From the NCBI GenBank assembly GCA_034189865.1, contig JAXHTV010000012.1, positions 1 to 64,000 of the forward strand: DNA of 64,000 nucleotides. The letters are read 5' to 3'. Positions 59,644 through 64,000 of this stretch are shown here, in pieces. Made by a program: the position numbers and the translations under genes. The notes under the pieces were generated by a model. It searched no databases. It was not told the DNA's origin and saw only the letters and a list, made by a program, of their open reading frames with translations. The first letter of the stretch is position 1, and every line of letters begins with the position of its first letter. Source of the stretch: Pseudomonadota bacterium (lineage in GTDB: Bacteria > Pseudomonadota > Gammaproteobacteria > UBA5335).

Positions 59644-62600
59644 ATGCGCTTGAACCAGGGGGGGCTGGGTTACAAAATCGCGTTGATCGTCGGCGTATTG
59701 TTTCTCTTCGCGGTTGCTTTCGAGTTCTTCCTGATCCGCTTCGTGATGCTCGATCATTTCGCGGAGTTGGAGGCCACCGAGACGCGGGGCAGCGTTTCGC
59801 GCGCTCGATCCGAACTTATGGACGCGCGGGAGCAGCTGGGTTACCTGGCCGAGATTTGGGCGGCACGCGAGGCTGTCACCGCTTTTGTTCGGACTCGTGA
59901 CAATGAATGGGTTGCGAAACGATTCGACGGCCGGGTTATGCGTGATACGCGCCTGAGTTTGATCGCCATTACTGATTCTACCGGTCGCATCCTGTTCGCT
60001 CGGGTATTTGACCTCGCGCAGGGAACACCGAAGCCGGTGACCAAAGGTCTTTTGGCGAGTTTGCGCGCCTTCGGCGAGTTCTATCAGCATGAATCTGTTA
60101 CTCGTGAGTTTCTTCAGATCGGTCAGTCGCCTTGGATGCTCGCCTCGGCGCCAGTATTGACCGATCAGCGTGTCGGCGGCTATGTGTTGGTCGGGCGAGA
60201 ATTAAACGCAGCGGGACTGAAAGAGACCATCCGGGATTTATCATCGCCGCTGGCCGTGGTTCCTATTGCCGAGACCGGCGCGTCCTTATCTGAAATGCTC
60301 ACCGCGGTTCCAGTCGGCACGTTGCCCATTTGGCTGCAAGCGCTCGATGACGCCACCTTGAGTGCGGTGGCGCCCTTGGATCGTCCGCAGCGGGATACGG
60401 ACTTGGTCCTGAAGACCGAATTGCCTCGCAACATCTATTCGCAGGGACGACGGACGCTGTATCGCTTGTTGGTTGTCGGTTGGACGTTGACCGCGCTGAT
60501 GGCGATCATGTGGGCTTATGTGCTGAACCGTTTGGTGGTTTCCCGTATCGAGCGTCTGACCGACCAAGTCCGCCGGGTGGGGGCTGGCCGTCAGCGGCAA
60601 GTTCCCGAGCAAGCGACCCGTCAAGACGAGTTGGGCGAGCTTGCTCACAGTATTAATTCCACGGTTCGCCAGCTCAACGACATCGGTAAGGCCTTGCGGC
60701 AGAGCGAGGCGCATTTTCGCACCTTGGCCGAATCCATTAACGCATGCGTGGTTTTGCACCGCGAAGACATTCTCTATTGCAATCCGGCCGTGACGGAGAT
60801 GCTGGGATACACCGTTTCCGAAATGGTCGGACAGCCAACCCTGCGTTTCGTGGCGCCCGATGATCGTGAACGGGAGCAGGAGCGTATGGCCCGGCGCTTC
60901 AGAAAAGATAGCCTGGAGCGGCACCATGAAGTTCGTCTTTTGACCAAATCCGGCGAGGAGCGCTGGTTCGAGCTGTCCTGCGACCTGATCCAGTACGAAG
61001 GTCGGGACACGATACTTAACACCGCATTCGACATCACCCATCGCAAGCTCGCGGAGGAACGACTGCAAGACGAGCGGGATCGGATCGAGGTGACCCTGGC
61101 GTCCATCGGCGACGGTGTCATCAGAACCGATTTAAATGGGGCTGTCGACTACGTGAATCCCGTGGCCGAGACATTGACAGGCTGGTCGTTCGAAGATGCC
61201 AAAGGTCGTGCTCTGAGTGACGTCTTGACACTCTTGGACGAAGAGACCCGGCGTCCGTTGTCGAGTCCGGCGCAGAACGGCTTGGTCGATTCCAGTGAGC
61301 CTGAACGTCAGGGGCAGCTGGTTTTGGTCTCCCGTGGCGGTGGCGCGGAGTTCAGCATCGAGATTACCAAATCCGCGATCTGCGATGACTCGGGCGACGT
61401 CAGCGGGATGGTCCTGGCCTTGCACGACGTGACACAGCTTCGCGGCTTGACCAAGCGCATGGCCTATGAGGCGACGCACGACGGCCTGACGGGGCTCGTG
61501 AACCGGCCGGAGTTCGAGGAACGTCTGGCCCAGACAGTGGAGGCGGCGGAGCGCGAATTCAGCCATCACGCCCTGTGTTACCTCGATCTGGACCAATTTA
61601 AGGTGGTCAACGATACCTGGGGTCACGTAGCGGGCGACGAACTTTTGCGTCAACTCGCATCGAAGTTGAAGGCCAGTATCCGACAAACTGACACCATCGC
61701 TCGTTTGGGCGGTGACGAGTTTGGTGTGCTATTCCGCGATTGTTCGCTGGAAACCGCTCAGCGTTTGGCTGAAAAGTTGCGGAACGAAGTGAAAAGTTTC
61801 CGCTTCACCTGGGGCGAGAGCGTGTTGGATAGCAGCGTCACCATCGGCTTGGTGCCCATCGATCAGGACAGCGCGAATGCCACTGAACTTCTGAGTTTGG
61901 CCGATGGCGCGTGTTATCTCGCCAAAGAACGTGGACGGGATCGTATTCACGTTACACAGCGAGGCGATATTGCGCTGCGCCGCCAGCAGGGGGAAATGCG
62001 CTGGCTGCAGCGTATTCAGCGGGCCTTGGAAGAGCAGCGTTTCGTGTTGTTCGCCCAGCGCATCATGCCCTTGGGGCGTGATGGTGAAGGCGTGCCAATC
62101 AAGGAAGTGTTGGTGCGGATGGTCGACGAGCAGGGCCGTAAGATTCTGCCGCAGCACTTTTTGCCCGCCGCGGAGCGTTATCGCTTGATGCCGGCTATCG
62201 ATCGATGGGTTGTCGGGCAGGTCGTGCGCGCGATCCAGCGCGACGCCCAAAACGGCGATGAGGGCAGTGTGTACTCCATCAATTTGTCCGGGCAAACGGT
62301 CTGCGATGACGGCTTTCTCGAATACGTCGTCGGCTTGGTCAAAGAATCCGGAATCCGCCCGGAGCGGCTTTGGTTTGAATTGACCGAAACGGCGGTGATT
62401 TCCAACCTCGCGTTCGCCAAACGATTCATCGAAACCCTTCGGCACATGGGCTGTCGTTTCGCGTTGGACGACTTTGGCAGCGGTTTGAGTTCGTTTGCCT
62501 ATCTCAAGACCCTGCCGATGGATTTCATCAAGATCGACGGCCACTTCGTGCAGTCTTTGTTCGCGGGCAAGGTTGATCGGGCTCTGGTGGGGACCATCCA

Positions 62601-62781
62601 CGAGATGGGCAAGGTGATGGGGATGCGCACTATTGCGGAGTTCGTGGAGAGCGAACGTTTGCTGGATGCGCTGAGACGTATCGGCGTGGACTATGCGCAA
62701 GGCAACTTTATCGAAGAGGCGCGTCCGATGTACTCCGTTGCGATGAACGCGACCGAGCAAAGTTCACCGGAAGAGTCCTAG
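59644..62781 (+). CDS. Membrane sensor diguanylate cyclase/phosphodiesterase (GGDEF-EAL)
   Basis: 1045 residues. Two membrane helices (about 12-32 and 270-295) frame a periplasmic CHASE4-like sensor. HAMP (about 295-345) and two PAS domains (about 355-470 and 480-600) follow. The GGDEF domain has an intact RLGGDEF near 687 and an inhibitory RxxD (RQTD) five residues ahead. The EAL domain has EVL for EAL (KEVLVRM), ELTE, LDDFGSGLSS and FIKIDG; all usual metal and catalytic residues remain. So both cyclase and phosphodiesterase look possible. The signal sensed is unknown. Confidence 0.93.
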   Translation: MRLNQGGLGYKIALIVGVLFLFAVAFEFFLIRFVMLDHFAELEATETRGSVSRARSELMDAREQLGYLAEIWAAREAVTAFVRTRDNEWVAKRFDGRVMRDTRLSLIAITDSTGRILFARVFDLAQGTPKPVTKGLLASLRAFGEFYQHESVTREFLQIGQSPWMLASAPVLTDQRVGGYVLVGRELNAAGLKETIRDLSSPLAVVPIAETGASLSEMLTAVPVGTLPIWLQALDDATLSAVAPLDRPQRDTDLVLKTELPRNIYSQGRRTLYRLLVVGWTLTALMAIMWAYVLNRLVVSRIERLTDQVRRVGAGRQRQVPEQATRQDELGELAHSINSTVRQLNDIGKALRQSEAHFRTLAESINACVVLHREDILYCNPAVTEMLGYTVSEMVGQPTLRFVAPDDREREQERMARRFRKDSLERHHEVRLLTKSGEERWFELSCDLIQYEGRDTILNTAFDITHRKLAEERLQDERDRIEVTLASIGDGVIRTDLNGAVDYVNPVAETLTGWSFEDAKGRALSDVLTLLDEETRRPLSSPAQNGLVDSSEPERQGQLVLVSRGGGAEFSIEITKSAICDDSGDVSGMVLALHDVTQLRGLTKRMAYEATHDGLTGLVNRPEFEERLAQTVEAAEREFSHHALCYLDLDQFKVVNDTWGHVAGDELLRQLASKLKASIRQTDTIARLGGDEFGVLFRDCSLETAQRLAEKLRNEVKSFRFTWGESVLDSSVTIGLVPIDQDSANATELLSLADGACYLAKERGRDRIHVTQRGDIALRRQQGEMRWLQRIQRALEEQRFVLFAQRIMPLGRDGEGVPIKEVLVRMVDEQGRKILPQHFLPAAERYRLMPAIDRWVVGQVVRAIQRDAQNGDEGSVYSINLSGQTVCDDGFLEYVVGLVKESGIRPERLWFELTETAVISNLAFAKRFIETLRHMGCRFALDDFGSGLSSFAYLKTLPMDFIKIDGHFVQSLFAGKVDRALVGTIHEMGKVMGMRTIAEFVESERLLDALRRIGVDYAQGNFIEEARPMYSVAMNATEQSSPEES

Positions 62782-62836
62782 CGAGTGCCACCCTTGGCGT
62801 GATCGTGCAGTCGGGTTCCTAGGTGCGCGAAGCCAA

Positions 62837-62869
62837 AAGAGCCGTGAATGGGCGTCACTCACGGCTCTT
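62837..62869. terminator. Bidirectional terminator between GGDEF-EAL gene and ppa
   Basis: A perfect 11-base stem (AAGAGCCGTGA / TCACGGCTCTT) with an 11-base loop. Four A residues at its left edge become a T-tract for transcripts from ppa on the minus strand; on the plus strand the stem itself ends in CTCTTC. It lies between two convergent stops. Confidence 0.8.
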
Positions 62870-62891
62870 CGCTGTGGATCATTAGTCGGCG

Positions 62892-63431
62892 TTAGCTGGC
62901 TTTTCTTTGAAAGCGTTCCATACTTTCCAGGACTGCTTGTTCGGCTGCGGCGCCGTCAAGCCAATCTTCGACCTTCACCCACTTGCCGGTTTCCAGATCC
63001 TTATAGTGCTCGAAAAAGTGAGCGATCTGTTTCAGCAGTATTGCCGGAAGGTCATTTAACGTTTTGACGTGCTCATAAAGCCCGCCGTCGATTTTGGGCG
63101 CCGGTACCGCCAGCACTTTGTGATCTTCTCCGGATTCGTCGGTCATGGCCAGAATGCCGATGGGCCGTGCTTTGATCACTGATCCGGGGATCAATGGCGC
63201 GGGTGTGACCACGAGTACGTCGACGGGGTCACCGTCCAACGCCAATGTCTGGGGGACGTAGCCATAGTTGCAGGGATAGTACATGGCGGTGTTCATGATT
63301 CGATCGACCATCAACGCGCCGCTGTCTTTGTCCACTTCGTATTTGACTGGTGCGCCGCCCATGGGTATTTCAATCACGACATTGACCGCTTTGGGGGCCT
63401 CTTTTCCCGGGGCAATCCGAGCAAGGTCCAT
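62892..63431 (-). CDS. ppa: Inorganic pyrophosphatase
   Basis: Hydrolyses pyrophosphate released by biosynthesis. 179 residues from the ATG at 63431, close to E. coli's 176. Metal/substrate motifs [25 protein letters not shown] and the DGDPVDVLV signature are intact. GGAGTG precedes the ATG. The longer frame to 63488 was rejected. Confidence 0.97.
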   Translation of the reverse strand: MDLARIAPGKEAPKAVNVVIEIPMGGAPVKYEVDKDSGALMVDRIMNTAMYYPCNYGYVPQTLALDGDPVDVLVVTPAPLIPGSVIKARPIGILAMTDESGEDHKVLAVPAPKIDGGLYEHVKTLNDLPAILLKQIAHFFEHYKDLETGKWVKVEDWLDGAAAEQAVLESMERFQRKAS

Positions 63432-63488
63432 TGAGCACTCCGTTAAAAGGTTGGATGGGTGGAGGTGTTTTGAGAGGTTAAGGGGCAC

Positions 63489-63494
63489 ATTATA
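63489..63494 (-). promoter_or_regulatory. Putative -10 box of ppa
   Basis: A perfect TATAAT on the minus strand; the region 17 bases upstream (CTGGTT) is a poor -35. A start near 63482 would give a leader of about 50 bases to the ppa ATG. Confidence 0.4.
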
Positions 63495-63583
63495 GCCGCA
63501 GGTGCGTCCAAAACCAGTGTATGTTGCCCAATATCGGCTGGCTTTGGGACAACTTTTGCGTCAGTTAAGGGCTTTTTGTTCCG

Positions 63584-63613
63584 TTGACTTCTTGTTCAAC
63601 CAAACGGTACGGT
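63584..63613 (+). promoter_or_regulatory. Putative adk promoter
   Basis: TTGACT (63584-63589), 18 bases, TACGGT (63608-63613). Transcription would begin near 63620, about 90 bases before the adk ATG. Confidence 0.5.
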
Positions 63614-63710
63614 AGCGGTCTTTTTTAAACGCCTTTCCGGGATGAGCTTTTGAGACCGTCATAAACCGGCTGAGCCAAGCGGACAGGTCACGCATGGATG
63701 AGGATTGCCA

Positions 63711-64000
63711 ATGAGAATCGTGCTCTTGGGTGCGCCCGGGTCCGGAAAGGGCACTCAGGCCAAACTACTGGTAGAAAAATATGGCATACCGCAGGTTTCC
63801 ACGGGAGATTTGTTGCGTGCGGCGGTCGCGGCTGGAACGCCACTGGGTCAGCGTGCTAAAGCGGCAATGGATGCGGGCGAATTGGTGACGGACGAGGTAG
63901 TCCTCGGGATGATTCGGGAACGAGTCGGTGATGAGGACGCCACCAATGGATTCATCTTGGATGGGTTTCCCCGTAACTTGGTTCAGGCCGGCGCGCTAGA
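63711..64000 (+). CDS. adk: Adenylate kinase (partial, 3' end outside window)
   Basis: Interconverts ATP + AMP and 2 ADP. The visible 96 codons include the P-loop [10 protein letters not shown], the AMP-binding VSTGDLLRA and ILDGFPRN, in the exact family order. The remaining half (LID domain and C-terminus) lies past base 64000. Confidence 0.97.
   Translation, partial: MRIVLLGAPGSGKGTQAKLLVEKYGIPQVSTGDLLRAAVAAGTPLGQRAKAAMDAGELVTDEVVLGMIRERVGDEDATNGFILDGFPRNLVQAGAL

Noticed and set aside
61729-62760. Open 343-codon frame antisense to the GGDEF-EAL gene
   Set aside because: Composition is that of a shadow frame, and the sense frame has complete catalytic motifs throughout.

Overview
This 64 kb window is chromosomal DNA of a gammaproteobacterium with fairly high GC. 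The gene orders support this: lptD-surA-pdxA-rsmA, mreBCD next to gatCAB, rodA-mltB-rlpA-dacA-ybeD-lipB, and thyA-folA beside apaH. A CIRCE operator at groESL, GatCAB, and the amgK-murU recycling pair point away from the enterics, towards a Chromatiales, Ectothiorhodospiraceae or Xanthomonadales-like lineage. The genus cannot be fixed by eye. I see no rRNA, tRNA, CRISPR array, insertion sequence, integrase or phage gene. With the starts chosen here, no gene-free stretch exceeds 300 bases.

Layout. 0-3.4 kb: aroQ (cut by the window edge), tlpA-like, dsbD and cutA on the minus strand. 3.4-5.6 kb: groES-groEL with a consensus-like promoter, CIRCE and a strong terminator. 5.7-9.8 kb: a Bax-type glucosaminidase and an alpha/beta hydrolase, then lgt-thyA-folA. 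9.8-16.5 kb, minus strand: apaH, a UspA protein where apaG would be expected, rsmA, pdxA, surA, lptD. 16.7-18.4 kb: amgK-murU. 18.4-28.9 kb: one long minus-strand block for cell shape and wall (mreBCD, mrdA, rodA, mltB, rlpA, dacA) that runs on into a D-amino-acid aminotransferase, ybeD and lipB. Many of its junctions are 4-base stop/start overlaps. 29.0-33.1 kb: gatCAB and hslO.

33.2-44.6 kb is the accessory part. It holds two divergent glycosyltransferase plus PAP2-phosphatase pairs that look like lipid or LPS modification. After them come a hydrolase, a NosL-like exported cysteine protein behind a near-perfect FNR/ANR box, and small membrane or exported proteins. The stretch ends with a secreted S1/P1 nuclease, an exported orphan and a secreted TIM-barrel glycosidase-like protein.

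44.7-64 kb returns to metabolism: cysH, cimA, a zinc alcohol dehydrogenase, a Ycf46-like AAA ATPase, an acyl-CoA synthetase, a ROK kinase, DUF2333, an MBL hydrolase and an SDR. These are followed by a DUF4156 lipoprotein, an enoyl-CoA hydratase, a CDF metal exporter, moaC and divergent moaD-moaE, a large GGDEF/EAL protein, ppa, and the start of adk.

Most of the window is ordinary housekeeping. The least explained parts are the twin glycosyltransferase/PAP2 modules, the FNR-boxed NosL-like orphan, the exported cluster at 41.9-44.6 kb, a probable non-canonical ATC start for mreC, and the Ycf46-like ATPase neighbourhood.
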